A DNA stretch of 5,221 nt, taken from assembly GCA_020722645.1 (NCBI GenBank), contig DYKL01000254.1, positions 1 through 5,221 of the forward strand, read 5' to 3'. The stretch is from Acetofilamentum sp. (lineage in GTDB: Bacteria; Bacteroidota; Bacteroidia; Bacteroidales; JAFGUD01). Below are positions 5,173 to 5,221 of the stretch, piece by piece (the stretch's first letter is position 1; each line of letters begins with the position of its first letter). Both the position numbers and the translations under genes were made by a program. The notes below the pieces were generated by a model. The model ran no database searches, was not told the origin of the DNA, and saw only the letters and a program-made list of their open reading frames with translations.

Positions 5173-5219
5173 CGGAACTTACTTTTAAAAAGCGTGGATT
5201 TACAGGGCTTTGCTGCTGA
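5173..5219. repeat. Right copy of the perfect 47-bp terminal inverted repeat
   Basis: This copy is the exact reverse complement of 1-47, reading CGGAACTTACTTTT at its inner edge and ending GCTTTGCTGCTGA; two further Ts complete the window. The same edge of the element (CGGAAC) points inward at both ends. One plus-strand frame stays open through it (RNLLLKSVDLQGFAAD), but this is too short to call a gene fragment. About 147 bp lie between the longer frame's TTG and this repeat, with only the hairpins noted. Confidence 0.9.
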
Positions 5220-5221
5220 TT

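Noticed and set aside
1..5219. A 5.2-kb composite transposon bounded by 47-bp terminal inverted repeats
   Set aside because: There is no transposase, resolvase or other mobility gene, and the interior is a conserved housekeeping cluster. Target-site duplications cannot be assessed because the window ends at the repeats.

Overview
The window looks like a piece of core chromosome from an AT-rich member of the Bacteroidetes (Bacteroidota), probably a Bacteroidales-like organism. This rests on three things: the AIR synthase and release factor 1 sequences resemble Bacteroidetes homologues as I remember them; the gene order AIR synthase - prfA - pyrF is one I recall from Bacteroides-type genomes; and the AIR synthase gene has a TAnnTTTG -7 box with an A-rich leader lacking a Shine-Dalgarno sequence. 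No database search was possible.

All four credible genes lie on the minus strand and are intact. In transcription order they are: AIR synthase (purM, 4977-3820), peptide chain release factor 1 (prfA, 3659-2577), orotidine 5'-phosphate decarboxylase (pyrF, 2066-1212) and a ten-helix putative metal exporter of the ArsP_2-like type (1091-48). All four end in TAA. The first three are housekeeping: purine synthesis step 5, termination at UAA/UAG, and the last step of UMP synthesis. The exporter does not obviously share a pathway with them. The gaps are wide (160, 510 and 120 bp), so a tight operon with translational coupling is unlikely.

The less ordinary content lies between and outside the genes. 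The window starts and ends with a perfect 47-bp inverted repeat (1-47 and 5173-5219); the left copy directly abuts the exporter's stop codon. The gaps also hold a long imperfect hairpin (2129-2195), a 10-bp hairpin with a tetraloop (2340-2363), a near-palindrome with a TGCATGCA core (3710-3729), a 15-bp perfect hairpin followed by seven Ts (5105-5142) that faces away from every gene, and a 19-bp motif present twice (2200-2218, 3685-3703; 17/19 identical). My reading is that these are members of dispersed intergenic repeat families, and that the window is a contig ending where such a repeat is multicopy.

I see no defence system, mobile-element gene, CRISPR array, tRNA or rRNA. The genes themselves are ordinary; the repeats are what merit a second look.
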